A stretch of DNA of 64,000 nucleotides, taken from contig SVLD01000001.1 of the NCBI GenBank assembly GCA_015068125.1, positions 1 through 64,000 on the forward strand, written 5' to 3'. A model generated the notes under the pieces. That model was given only the letters and a program-made list of their open reading frames with translations. It had not been told where the DNA came from and did not search any database. Positions 17,516-25,529 of the stretch are shown piece after piece. Within the stretch, counting starts at the first letter, position 1; each line of letters starts with the position of its first letter. A program made the translations under genes and the position numbers. The stretch is from Oscillospiraceae bacterium (GTDB lineage: Bacteria; Bacillota; Clostridia; Oscillospirales; Oscillospiraceae).

Positions 17516-19198
17516 TTAGTTTTCCTTCTTCTTGATGACCAGAGCGGTGCCGCCCAGGACAGACAGGATCAGTGCTGCAGCAGCAACAGAGATGAAGGAG
17601 TTGTCGCTGGTGTCGTCGGAGCTTTCGGAAGCTGCGAAGAAGCCGGCGGGGAACTGATCAACACCCTTGTTATCGGCATTGATGTAAGAGGTCTTGGAAG
17701 CGCTCATGGTGTCAAAGGTGTTGTAGGAACCGATGTAGTAGTCGGAGCCCTCGAAGTTGGTGACCCAAGCGCTGATCTCAGCGTTGAACACGAAGACGGA
17801 GCCCTCTGCGCCGTAGCTCAGAGCGATCTTGTCAGCGGAGTTCTTGCCCAGGGTGATGTACTGCTTAGCGCCGTCGATGGTAACAGCGAACTTGTAGCCG
17901 TCGCCGGAAGCCTCAACATAAACATCCAGAGCAGCGTTCTTGTCGGTGGTGGTGATCAGGAATCTGTCCTGATCGATGCCGCCGGCGATATAAACGGTGT
18001 TGCCGGTCTTGACCTGGATCATGCCGAACTTGTAAGCAGTGCCGGCAACGGGAGCGGTCACGGGAGGCAGGGTGCTGGCGGGCTCAGAAGGAGTGGGCTC
18101 AGAAGGAGTGGGCTCAGAAGGAGTGGGCTCGGAGGGATCGGGATCCACGGGAGGAGTGACAGTACCGCCGTTGATATCGTAGAAGCTCAGATGATACTGA
18201 TCATCGGTCTCGATATTCTTGTTGTAGGTGCTCCAGTTGCCCTGAGAGTTATACCACTCGATGCTGTTGCCACGAACGGTGTTGGTGATGTTGTAAACAC
18301 CGTTGCCCAGAGCGGAGACAGTCCACTTGTCGTTGACTGCGCCCAGGCTCATGCTGGAGTAGCTGTCCTGCATGCCCAGCTTCTGGCCGTTCTGCTCGAA
18401 GGAGAAGCTGCCGTCGCTGTTGGCAACAACAGTCCAAATTTCGGTGTCGCTGTAGCCGGTCAGAGTAGCGCCGTCCAGAGCAACATCAACGCCCAGCTGG
18501 TAGAAGCTGCCTTCCTTAGAGGGCAGGCTGGACAGAGCCTTGTTGTAAGCAGGGGCGTAGATAACGACCTGCATGCCGCCCTGCAGAGCTACATCACCGG
18601 ACACGGGAGGAGTCACGGGCTCGGAGGGGGTGGGAGGAGTAACAGGCTCGGAGGGGGTGGTGGAGCCGCCGGCAGCCTTCTTGTACAGGGTGAAGGTGGA
18701 AGGATACTTGTCAGCATTGGTGCCGGTTACAGTAGTGGTCTTGTAGCCGCGGTACTTGTTCTCGTAGTCGACATTGCCGGCCAGACGAACAGTGTCGGCA
18801 CCAACACCATCAAAGGTGAACTCGCCGTCAGCGAAGGACCAAGTCCAGCTGTAATCGCCGTCCTTGATGCCGTTGTTATTGCCGCCCTTGGGAGCGATGG
18901 TAACGCCGTTGGCATCGGTGATCTTCACGGAGCTGCCGTCAACAGTCAGGGTCCAGACAGCGCCGGCAGCATCGGTGACGGAATCGCCGGAGACGGTGGG
19001 CTCAACGGCGGTGACCCAGCCGTTATCATAAACGCCGGGGGCGTAGCCGTTGCTGCTGACCAGAACATACTGGCCGGAAGTCAGGTTGCCGTCGGTGACC
19101 TTGACATAGGTCTCAGCGGCGGATGCACCAACGGTGAACAGGCCGATGACCATGGTCAGGCAGAGAACAACGCTCAGAATTTTGGTGATTGTTTTCAT
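17516..19198 (-). CDS. secreted, membrane-anchored multidomain protein with domains C-B-A
   Basis: 560 residues from the ATG at 19198 (AAGGAGG 11 bases upstream). Signal peptide ending near GASAAE. Domain C opens DGNLTSGQYVLVSSNGY (about 36-160), domain B carries TEIWTVVANSDGSFSFEQ and WSTYNKN (about 200-330), a (PSEPT)n linker follows, then domain A opening GTAYKFGMIQ (about 370-500). The end is a hydrophobic helix plus KKKEN, a cell-surface anchor without an LPxTG motif. The order is permuted relative to the lipoprotein at 8725 (C-A-B). Own promoter and terminator. Binding or adhesion is likely; no enzyme motif was seen. Confidence 0.8.
   Translation of the reverse strand: MKTITKILSVVLCLTMVIGLFTVGASAAETYVKVTDGNLTSGQYVLVSSNGYAPGVYDNGWVTAVEPTVSGDSVTDAAGAVWTLTVDGSSVKITDANGVTIAPKGGNNNGIKDGDYSWTWSFADGEFTFDGVGADTVRLAGNVDYENKYRGYKTTTVTGTNADKYPSTFTLYKKAAGGSTTPSEPVTPPTPSEPVTPPVSGDVALQGGMQVVIYAPAYNKALSSLPSKEGSFYQLGVDVALDGATLTGYSDTEIWTVVANSDGSFSFEQNGQKLGMQDSYSSMSLGAVNDKWTVSALGNGVYNITNTVRGNSIEWYNSQGNWSTYNKNIETDDQYHLSFYDINGGTVTPPVDPDPSEPTPSEPTPSEPTPSEPASTLPPVTAPVAGTAYKFGMIQVKTGNTVYIAGGIDQDRFLITTTDKNAALDVYVEASGDGYKFAVTIDGAKQYITLGKNSADKIALSYGAEGSVFVFNAEISAWVTNFEGSDYYIGSYNTFDTMSASKTSYINADNKGVDQFPAGFFAASESSDDTSDNSFISVAAAALILSVLGGTALVIKKKEN
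18081..18125 (-). repeat. three perfect 15-base tandem repeats in the (PSEPT)n linker
   Basis: GGCTCAGAAGGAGTG occurs three times head to tail, then once in degenerate form, encoding PSEPT units. Perfect identity suggests recent expansion or active slippage. Confidence 0.9.
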
Positions 19199-19270
19199 AT
19201 TTTCGAAAACCTCCTTAAAAACTTTCCCGGCATTTTTGCCGGTGCCATGGGGATTGGATATTCCAAACCA

Positions 19271-19299
19271 AGTGTACCATATTTTTGAAAAAAATGCAA
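19271..19299 (-). promoter_or_regulatory. sigma-A promoter of the secreted multidomain protein
   Basis: TTGCAT, 17-base spacer, TACACT on the minus strand, about 75 bases before the ATG. Confidence 0.6.
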
Positions 19300-19345
19300 C
19301 ACCGCAAACAGGCATTTTTCGGGAAAATATGACATTGGCAGCAGC

Positions 19346-19379
19346 AAAAAAGCCGGGGTGCGTACAGTACGCACCCCGG
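19346..19379 (-). terminator. intrinsic terminator of the dehydrogenase gene
   Basis: 12-bp stem CCGGGGTGCGTA/TACGCACCCCGG with a U-rich minus-strand tail. Confidence 0.92.
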
Positions 19380-19392
19380 TAAATGGGGGATA

Positions 19393-20652
19393 TCAGATCT
19401 TCTTGGCGTTTGCCAGCAGATATTTTTCTGCTTCGGGGTTCCACAGACCGTTATTGGCCTTGCACAGACGGTCCAGCTCGGCGAACATGGGATCGGTCTT
19501 GCCCAGCTCCTCGAAATCGTCGATGGCAGCCAGGGGCAGGTCGATGTGGTTATAGATCAGCTTCTTGCCGCCGGGGATCTTGGGCAGGTTCAGCACGGTA
19601 TCCACAACAGCGTTCAGGCCGCCGATGTGGGTGACCAGTGCGGAGGGATTCAGCTTGCCGGCGTTCATCATTTCGATGGCTTCTCTCATGTCGTCGGTGT
19701 TGCCGCCGGAGGTGCCTACCACATGGGTGTACAGGTAGTGGACATTGTACCAGTTGAAGGGAGCCTTGAACTGGGAATCGGTGGGGCCTGCGAAGAAGTT
19801 CAGACAGCCGTTGAAGCCCAGAATATCGTCAGCCTGCTCGATGACGGGCTTGACGGGGGCAAAGCAGATGACATCGTCATAACCGGTGCCGCCGGAGAGG
19901 CTGCGCAGGTATTCGGTGGCATTTTCCATCCGGGTGTTGACGTAGTGCAGCTCCACGCCGTTCTTGGCAGCTTCTTCCACGGTGTAGATGGAAGCGGCTC
20001 TCTTCAGACGGGCTTCATCGATATCGGTAACAACCAGCAGAGAGGGACGGCGGTCGCAGTGCAGCGCGTAGTCGATAGCGGCCAGACCCATGGGGCCGAC
20101 GGAGGCCAGCATAGCCATCTTACCGCCTTCCTTGATGCCCATATCGTGGACATAGGAGCCGGGGCGGACATGGTACATGGCGTGGAAGGTGCCGATGACG
20201 CAGCTCAGGGGCTCAGCCAGGGAGCCGTAGTAATAGGTGTCGGAATTGTAGGGCAGCAGGCAGTCCATCACCAGAATTTCCATGGGGGTGTTGCCGTACT
20301 GTGCGTTACCGCCGCAGTACTGGTAGGAATAGCCGGGAGCCTCCTGAGAGCCCTTGTAGAAGTGGGCAGGCTGGACAACGAACTTGTCACCAACCTTATA
20401 CTTGTGCTTCCAATTTTCGCCCACAGCGATGATATCGCCGCAGAATTCGTGGCCAACGATGGTGGGCTTTTCGGAAATGTCGTTGGGAACGCGCTTGTGA
20501 TCCTCGCCTTCCAGAACGGCCTTATAGGTGGACATACAGACAGAGTCGGAAACGACACGAATCTGCACATCATCGGGGCCAACCTCGGGCAGGGTAACTT
20601 CCTCCAGGCGAATATCGTTTTTGCCGTGGAGCAGAACAGCTTTCATCTTCAT
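19393..20652 (-). CDS. zinc-binding medium-chain dehydrogenase, L-sorbose-1-phosphate reductase-like
   Basis: 419 residues of the medium-chain dehydrogenase superfamily. Catalytic zinc ligands are recognisable: Cys in SDSVCMSTYK, HE in IVGHEFCGD, and Glu in LAEPLSCVIG. The nucleotide-binding region is MAMLASVGPMGLAAIDYAL. The four-cysteine structural-zinc loop of classic alcohol dehydrogenases is missing. The length and the GGNAQYG / NWYNVHYLYTHVVGTSGG segments resemble SorE-type sugar-phosphate reductases, but the substrate is not proven. It is monocistronic, with a promoter and a terminator. GGAGG lies about 10 bases before the ATG. Confidence 0.78.
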   Translation of the reverse strand: MKMKAVLLHGKNDIRLEEVTLPEVGPDDVQIRVVSDSVCMSTYKAVLEGEDHKRVPNDISEKPTIVGHEFCGDIIAVGENWKHKYKVGDKFVVQPAHFYKGSQEAPGYSYQYCGGNAQYGNTPMEILVMDCLLPYNSDTYYYGSLAEPLSCVIGTFHAMYHVRPGSYVHDMGIKEGGKMAMLASVGPMGLAAIDYALHCDRRPSLLVVTDIDEARLKRAASIYTVEEAAKNGVELHYVNTRMENATEYLRSLSGGTGYDDVICFAPVKPVIEQADDILGFNGCLNFFAGPTDSQFKAPFNWYNVHYLYTHVVGTSGGNTDDMREAIEMMNAGKLNPSALVTHIGGLNAVVDTVLNLPKIPGGKKLIYNHIDLPLAAIDDFEELGKTDPMFAELDRLCKANNGLWNPEAEKYLLANAKKI

Positions 20653-20694
20653 ATATGTATTACCTCCATACTATGTGTTACAGTGCTTATCACA

Positions 20695-20724
20695 ATTATA
20701 CATTGTTTTTCCCAGGAATGTCAA
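20695..20724 (-). promoter_or_regulatory. sigma-A promoter of the dehydrogenase gene
   Basis: TTGACA, 18-base spacer, TATAAT on the minus strand, about 43 bases before the ATG. From here to 20960 nothing else was recognised. Confidence 0.82.
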
Positions 20725-20960
20725 GACGGGTTTTGCTTTTTGATTCTCATAATGAACCTGCGAAAGGAAACGGACAGAACGGGAGCCACACCATTCCACA
20801 AAAATGCAGTTACAGTATATCCCAAAAAATAAGGAAAAGCAAGGAAAAAAGCACAAAACAGGTGCTTTCCAAGACCGATACAGAGGGAAATGACAGGGAT
20901 GTCAAGGTGAGGAAAATATAAAACACCAGCCGGTCAAACTGGTGTAAATTGCAATGGGAT

Positions 20961-21113
20961 AAATGAAATCGCACCTTCGTGCGATGAAATCCGAGCGCCG
21001 CTCGGATGAAATCTGCTTCGCAGATGAAATGAAATCCGTCCTTATCTTCCGATGAAGTCGGATTTCATCACGAAGTGATTTCACCCCACGCAGGTGGGAT
21101 GAATCTCCGAAGA
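20961..21113. repeat. array of short hairpins separated by GATGAAAT
   Basis: Successive mini-palindromes (TCGCACCTTCGTGCGA, TCCGAGCGCCGCTCGGA, TCTGCTTCGCAGA, CACGAAGTG, CCCACGCAGGTGGG) are joined by ATGAAAT/GATGAAAT words. The stems differ from each other and only the joining word is constant. It lies in the 551-base gap downstream of the HAD gene. It is not a CRISPR: the repeats are too short and the spacers are themselves palindromes. Confidence 0.8.
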
Positions 21114-21203
21114 ACTATGTGATGTAAAATCAAAAACGGAAGATCAAAAAACATTCTTGATTAATGAAATTGTGGAATTTTTAAAACTCAAAACAAAGGC
21201 TGG

Positions 21204-21752
21204 TCAAAATGATTCTGTAATCGTTTTAACCGCCTCAAAAGCAGTATCTGCGATCAAGTCTGCATCGTGGTGTGCCCATGTGTGACGGAATTCTCCGAGA
21301 CTTGCTTTTCCACCACCGGTTAGAACGAGAATACCTTTGCAGCCAGCGTTATGGGCCATGACGATTTCATTCTTACCCATATCACCGATAACAAAGCAGT
21401 CATCAATGTTGAGTCCGTACTTCTCAATGCATAGCTCTATCAGTCCTGTCTTGGGTTTTTTGCAATTGCAGTTGTCCGAATGTTGGTGAGGACAGCAGAG
21501 AAAATCATCAATCAGTTGTTCTTTGGAATTAAAGTAGCCTAGAATGGAAGCTTTTGTTTTCTCGTAAGCCTCCAGTGACACAAAGCCCTTGCTGATTTTA
21601 CTTTGATTTGTGATAACAATATTTAGGTAACCATTATGCTTAGAAAGATGCAATGCGGGTTTTGAAAAGTTGTAGGGGACAAAGGTATCAATGTCCGCAG
21701 TAGCATCGCCACCAAGTGTACCTTGTAAATCCCAGAAAATGGCTTTGCTCAT
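21204..21752 (-). CDS. HAD-IIIA (GmhB-like) phosphatase-fold protein with an altered active site
   Basis: 182 residues. HAD fold with nucleophile Asp 8, motif II IVITNQS near residue 47, a zinc-loop CCPHQHSDNCNCKKP near 86 as in histidinol-phosphatase/GmhB, and motif IV VIGDMGKNEI. Motif I reads FWDLQGT, so the second Asp (general acid/base) of DxDGT is Gln 10. Phosphatase activity may be lost or changed. It overlaps the four-helix-bundle gene by 4 bases, so the two form a coupled pair. Confidence 0.82.
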   Translation of the reverse strand: MSKAIFWDLQGTLGGDATADIDTFVPYNFSKPALHLSKHNGYLNIVITNQSKISKGFVSLEAYEKTKASILGYFNSKEQLIDDFLCCPHQHSDNCNCKKPKTGLIELCIEKYGLNIDDCFVIGDMGKNEIVMAHNAGCKGILVLTGGGKASLGEFRHTWAHHDADLIADTAFEAVKTITESF

Positions 21753-22099
21753 TTCACTTCGTTTCCTTTCGCTGTGTTGACAGATGAAATCAAAATCCGC
21801 TTTATCTCAACGCACCGATCAAGAATGGTTTTGTCGCTGTAATAGCCGCTTTCAATCAGCAATTCCAGCCAATACTCACTTTCAGAGCATTCTTTCAAGG
21901 CAATTTGCAGTTTCGCAATGAAATCTGCCTTGCTATGTGCGTAAAAGGCTTCCCGGATATTTGCACCAATGCTTGTTCCGGAACGGACAAGCTGATTCGT
22001 TAAAACACTTTCCTTCTGGCTGCGCTTGATCTCATTGCAAACACGAATGATCTCCAACGCAAAGGCCTTGGATTTTATCAATAAGGGACTATCAACCAT
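21749..22099 (-). CDS. four-helix-bundle protein (23S rRNA intervening-sequence / Avd-like family)
   Basis: 116 residues with the family signature RSGTSIGANIREA near residue 42 and KLQIALKECSESEYWLELL near 66. Members are encoded in 23S rRNA intervening sequences, act as accessory proteins (Avd) of diversity-generating retroelements, or stand alone with no known role. No reverse transcriptase or template repeat is nearby, so the retroelement role is not supported here. It has a consensus promoter and is flanked by the AT-rich inverted repeat and the hairpin array. Confidence 0.87.
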   Translation of the reverse strand: MVDSPLLIKSKAFALEIIRVCNEIKRSQKESVLTNQLVRSGTSIGANIREAFYAHSKADFIAKLQIALKECSESEYWLELLIESGYYSDKTILDRCVEIKRILISSVNTAKGNEVK

Positions 22100-22128
22100 A
22101 ATGCTTACCTCTAATAAAGGATAGTTTT

Positions 22129-22157
22129 ATTATAAAGGTGAAATGTTGGTTTTGCAA
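22129..22157 (-). promoter_or_regulatory. sigma-A promoter of the four-helix-bundle/HAD pair
   Basis: TTGCAA, 17-base spacer, TATAAT on the minus strand, 30 bases before the ATG. Confidence 0.8.
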
Positions 22158-22160
22158 TAT

Positions 22161-22246
22161 ACTTCTTCACTATTCACTATTACTTATTACTTCCAAAAAT
22201 CGCCTGTGGGATTTAGTGAAAAGTGAATAGGTAATAGTGAATAAGT
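22161..22246. repeat. inverted AT-rich repeat pair (TTCACTATT.../...AATAGTGAA)
   Basis: ACTTCTTCACTATTCACTAT near 22161 faces AGTGAATAGGTAATAGTGAA near 22222 in inverted orientation. The same word lies at 163-187. The pair can fold into a long imperfect stem between the four-helix-bundle promoter and the tRNA-Tyr terminator. Confidence 0.7.
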
Positions 22247-22283
22247 AAAAATCGCCAATCTTCTGTCGAAGATCGGCGATTTT
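22247..22283 (-). terminator. intrinsic terminator of tRNA-Tyr
   Basis: AAAAATCGCCAATCTTC/GAAGATCGGCGATTTTT hairpin with U-rich ends, directly after the tRNA 3' end. Confidence 0.88.
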
Positions 22284-22368
22284 TGGTGGGGGAGGACGGA
22301 TTCGAACCATCGAAGCGATACGCAGCAGATTTACAGTCTGTCCCCTTTGGCCACTCGGGAACTCCCCC
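22284..22368 (-). tRNA. tRNA-Tyr (GTA)
   Basis: 85 nt with a long variable arm (class II), 7-bp acceptor stem GGGGGAG/CTCCCCC, anticodon GTA within GACTGTAAATC, T-arm GGTTCGAATCC and an encoded CCA. Reads UAC/UAU. Confidence 0.96.
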
Positions 22369-22382
22369 ATATTTTGTTTTGA

Positions 22383-22415
22383 TCCGTCTCTGCTTGGAGC
22401 CGGTAGACGGACTCG
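22383..22415 (-). repeat. duplicated 3' end of tRNA-Thr
   Basis: 33 bases that match 22496-22528 with one mismatch. The match covers the 3' acceptor strand, part of the T arm and a few bases beyond the CCA. The remainder of the tRNA is absent here. It could be a tRNA relic or an old attachment site. Confidence 0.8.
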
Positions 22416-22507
22416 TTCAATCAAGGTGCGGCTCGGTCCAGCCCTCGCCGGCAACGCTCATCCGCGTTGCATTTGATTATTCGAGTCGATTACTTTCCGC
22501 CTCTGCT

Positions 22508-22583
22508 TGGAGCCGGTAGACGGACTCGAACCCCCGACCTGCTGATTACAAATCAGCTGCTCTACCAACTGAGCTATACCGGC
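22508..22583 (-). tRNA. tRNA-Thr (TGT)
   Basis: 76 nt. Acceptor GCCGGTA/TACCGGC, D arm AGCTCAGTTGGTAGAGC, anticodon TGT in GATTTGTAATC, T arm GGGTTCGAGTCC, encoded CCA. Reads ACA. Confidence 0.96.
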
Positions 22584-22710
22584 GGCTCAAACAGAACACG
22601 CTTATTATAGCGGCGAGGTATCGGTTTGTCAAGCACTTTTTTTGCTTTTTCAAAAAATGGAAAATGCTCGGAAAAATGCCGGGCGTGGATACCCACACCC
22701 GGCATATTAT

Positions 22711-25500
22711 TTAGATTTCGATATCCAGCTTGGAAACCACAGCGGCGCAGCGGGGGCACAGGCCCTCAGCGTCTGCCTGCTGGGAGTGCATCCAGCACCG
22801 GGGGCACTTCTCGCCCCGGGCTTCGGACACGCCGATGGTCAGCTCGGAGAAGTTGACGCCGTTGCCAACTTCAGCACCCTCGGGGGCAGTCTCCCAGGCG
22901 CAGGAGGAAACAATGCAGATCTCTGCCAGATTCAGACCCTCGCATGCCTTCTTCAGCTCGTTGCTGCCGGTCAGGCTCACATGAGCCTCCAGAGCCTTAC
23001 CGATCCGCTTGTCGGCACGGGCCTTTTCCAGAACGCCGTTGACATCCTGCCGCAGCTTCATAACGGTTGCCCACTTTTCCATAGAGGCATCGTCCAGGCT
23101 GTATGCGGCAAAGTCGCTGGGCATCTGGTTCAGCAGCACATTCCGGGCATCGTCAGATGCCATGTGAGGCATGGACTGCCAGATTTCATCACAGGTAAAG
23201 GCCAGAATGGGGGCAAACAGCTTAGCCATGGCGTCCAGGATCAGGTACAGAGCAGTCTGGGCGCTGCGGCGGCGCAGGCCGGTGGCTTCTTCACAGTACA
23301 GGCGATCCTTCAGAATATCCAGATAGAAGCTGGACAGCTCCACCACGCAGAAGTCGTTCATATCGTGGGTGATGACATGGAACTCATAACCCTCGTATGC
23401 CTTACGGACATTGGCCACCAGCTGGCTCAGCTTGGTCAGAGCCCACTTGTCCAGCTCCTCCAGCTGGTCAGCGGGAACCATGTCCTTGTTGGGATCGAAG
23501 TCAGCCAGGTTACCCAGGCAGTACCGGGCGGTGTTGCGGAATTTCAGATAGTTCTGAGCAATTTGCTTGAAGATCTCCTTGGAGCAGCGCACATCGGCGT
23601 GATAGTCGGAGGAAGCTGCCCACAGGCGGATGATATCCGCACCGAAGTCCTTGATGAGGTCGGCGGGGTCAACACCGTTGCCCAGGGACTTGTGCATGGC
23701 GCGGCCCTGGCCGTCTACGACCCAGCCGTGGGTCAGAACCTGCTTAAAGGGAGCGCCCTGATCCAGTGCGCCAACGGAGGTCAGCAGACTGGACTGGAAC
23801 CAGCCGCGGTACTGGTCAGCACCCTCCAGGTACACATCCGCGGGCCACAGCGCGGGGGTGCGGTGCATGAGGGATGCGAAGTGGGTAGAGCCTGAGTCGA
23901 ACCAGCAGTCCAGGGTGTCGGTTTCCTTATCGAAAGACTTGCCGCCGCAGTGGGGGCAGGTGAAGCCCTCGGGAACCAGCTCCATGGCGTCCTTTTCAAA
24001 CCAGATGTTAGAGCCGTGCGCGTCAAACAGGGCGGAGATCTTGGCGATGGAGTCGGGGGTGGAAACGGGCTTGCCGCAGTCCTTGCAGTAGAAAACGGGA
24101 ATGGGCAGACCCCAGCGGCGCTGACGGCTGATACACCAGTCGGCACGCTCACGGATCATGCTGATCATACGATCCTCGCCCCAGGCGGGGAACCACTTCA
24201 CATCCTCGATGGCCTTAACAGCCTGATCCTTGAAGGACTCCACAGAGCAGAACCACTGGGGCGTAGCCCGGAAGATGATGGGCTTCTTGCAGCGGTCGTG
24301 GTGGGGATAGGAGTGGATGATCTCCTCGGAAGCGAACAGCATGCCGCTTTCCTTCATGTCAGCCAGAATGATGGGGTTACTCTCCTCGGTCTTCAGGCCT
24401 TCGTATTTGCCGGCGTAGTCGGTGTGGCGGCCGTAATCGTCCACGGGAACAACCAGGTCCATGCCATAGCGCATGCAGGTCTGGTAGTCATCCGCACCGA
24501 AGCCGGGAGCGGTATGGACACAGCCTGTGCCGGAGTCCATGGTGACATACTCGGCGTTGACCAGACGGCTGGTCTTGTCCAGGAAGGGATGCTGCGCCAG
24601 CATATTCTCAAAGAACTGACCGGGATAGGTGGCCAGGACTTCGTAGGTTTCAAAACCGCCCATTTTCATGGTCTTTTCCATGAGGGCTTCGGCCATGATA
24701 TAGGTCTCGCCGCTGTCGGCCTTTACCAGCACATAGCTGTCCCGGGGATGCAGGCAGATACCCATATTGCCGGGCAGGGTCCAGATGGTGGTGGTCCAGA
24801 TGACGAAGAAAGTCTTGCTCAAATCAAAATTGCTGAGCTTGCCCAGATCGTCCTTCATGGGGAACTTAACATAGACGGAGGTGCAGGGATCGTCCTTATA
24901 CTCGATGTCGGCTTCCGCCACGGCGGTGGCGCAGAAGGGACACCAGGTGACGGGCTTTAAGCCCTTATAAATGTAGCCCTTGTCGAACATCCGGCCAAAG
25001 ACCTTGACTTCCTGGGATTCAAAGTGCTTGTCCATGGTGCGGTAGGGATGCTCCCAATCGCCAACAACGCCCAACCGCTTGAAGCCGCCCATCTGCTTCT
25101 GGATGAAATCCTCGGCAAATTCCTCACAGGCGGTGCGGAACTCCGGCACGGTCATGTCCTTGTTCAGCTTCTTCTTGGAAGTTTCGATGGCGCGCTCAAT
25201 GGGCAGACCGTGGTTGTCCCAGCCGGGGACATAGGGAGTGTAGTAGCCCATCATGGCGTGGCTGCGGACGATGAAGTCCTTCAGGGTCTTGTTCAGCGCG
25301 TGACCCATGTGGATATAGCCGTTAGAGAAGGGAGGGCCGTCGTGAAGAATGAAAGGGGGCAGATCCTTATTCTTTTCCAGCATAGCGTTGTAAAGATCCT
25401 GCTCCTGCCACTTTTCCAGCATGCCCGGCTCCCGGGCGGGCAGACCGGCTTTCATGGGGAAGTCGGTTTTAGGGGTGATGATCGTGTTTTTGTATTCCAT
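22711..25500 (-). CDS. ileS: isoleucyl-tRNA synthetase
   Basis: 929 residues from the ATG at 25500 (GGAGG 8 bases upstream; the longer frame would run through the T-box). Class I synthetase: HIGH-type HMGHALNK near residue 60, editing domain, KMSKS-type MHKSLGNG near 600, and a C-terminal zinc finger CPRCW...CPRC. It charges tRNA-Ile and edits Val. The T-box in its leader shows control by uncharged tRNA-Ile. It is the last gene of the division cluster, as in many Firmicutes. Confidence 0.98.
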   Translation of the reverse strand: MEYKNTIITPKTDFPMKAGLPAREPGMLEKWQEQDLYNAMLEKNKDLPPFILHDGPPFSNGYIHMGHALNKTLKDFIVRSHAMMGYYTPYVPGWDNHGLPIERAIETSKKKLNKDMTVPEFRTACEEFAEDFIQKQMGGFKRLGVVGDWEHPYRTMDKHFESQEVKVFGRMFDKGYIYKGLKPVTWCPFCATAVAEADIEYKDDPCTSVYVKFPMKDDLGKLSNFDLSKTFFVIWTTTIWTLPGNMGICLHPRDSYVLVKADSGETYIMAEALMEKTMKMGGFETYEVLATYPGQFFENMLAQHPFLDKTSRLVNAEYVTMDSGTGCVHTAPGFGADDYQTCMRYGMDLVVPVDDYGRHTDYAGKYEGLKTEESNPIILADMKESGMLFASEEIIHSYPHHDRCKKPIIFRATPQWFCSVESFKDQAVKAIEDVKWFPAWGEDRMISMIRERADWCISRQRRWGLPIPVFYCKDCGKPVSTPDSIAKISALFDAHGSNIWFEKDAMELVPEGFTCPHCGGKSFDKETDTLDCWFDSGSTHFASLMHRTPALWPADVYLEGADQYRGWFQSSLLTSVGALDQGAPFKQVLTHGWVVDGQGRAMHKSLGNGVDPADLIKDFGADIIRLWAASSDYHADVRCSKEIFKQIAQNYLKFRNTARYCLGNLADFDPNKDMVPADQLEELDKWALTKLSQLVANVRKAYEGYEFHVITHDMNDFCVVELSSFYLDILKDRLYCEEATGLRRRSAQTALYLILDAMAKLFAPILAFTCDEIWQSMPHMASDDARNVLLNQMPSDFAAYSLDDASMEKWATVMKLRQDVNGVLEKARADKRIGKALEAHVSLTGSNELKKACEGLNLAEICIVSSCAWETAPEGAEVGNGVNFSELTIGVSEARGEKCPRCWMHSQQADAEGLCPRCAAVVSKLDIEI

Positions 25501-25529
25501 TGGAATAACCTCCATAGTAATGTACAAAA

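Noticed and set aside
20961..21113. CRISPR array
   Set aside because: Units are unequal hairpins with 8-base joints, no 24-37-base direct repeats, no cas genes.
21749..22099. Diversity-generating retroelement
   Set aside because: The four-helix-bundle protein is Avd-like, but there is no reverse transcriptase, template repeat or variable repeat within reach.
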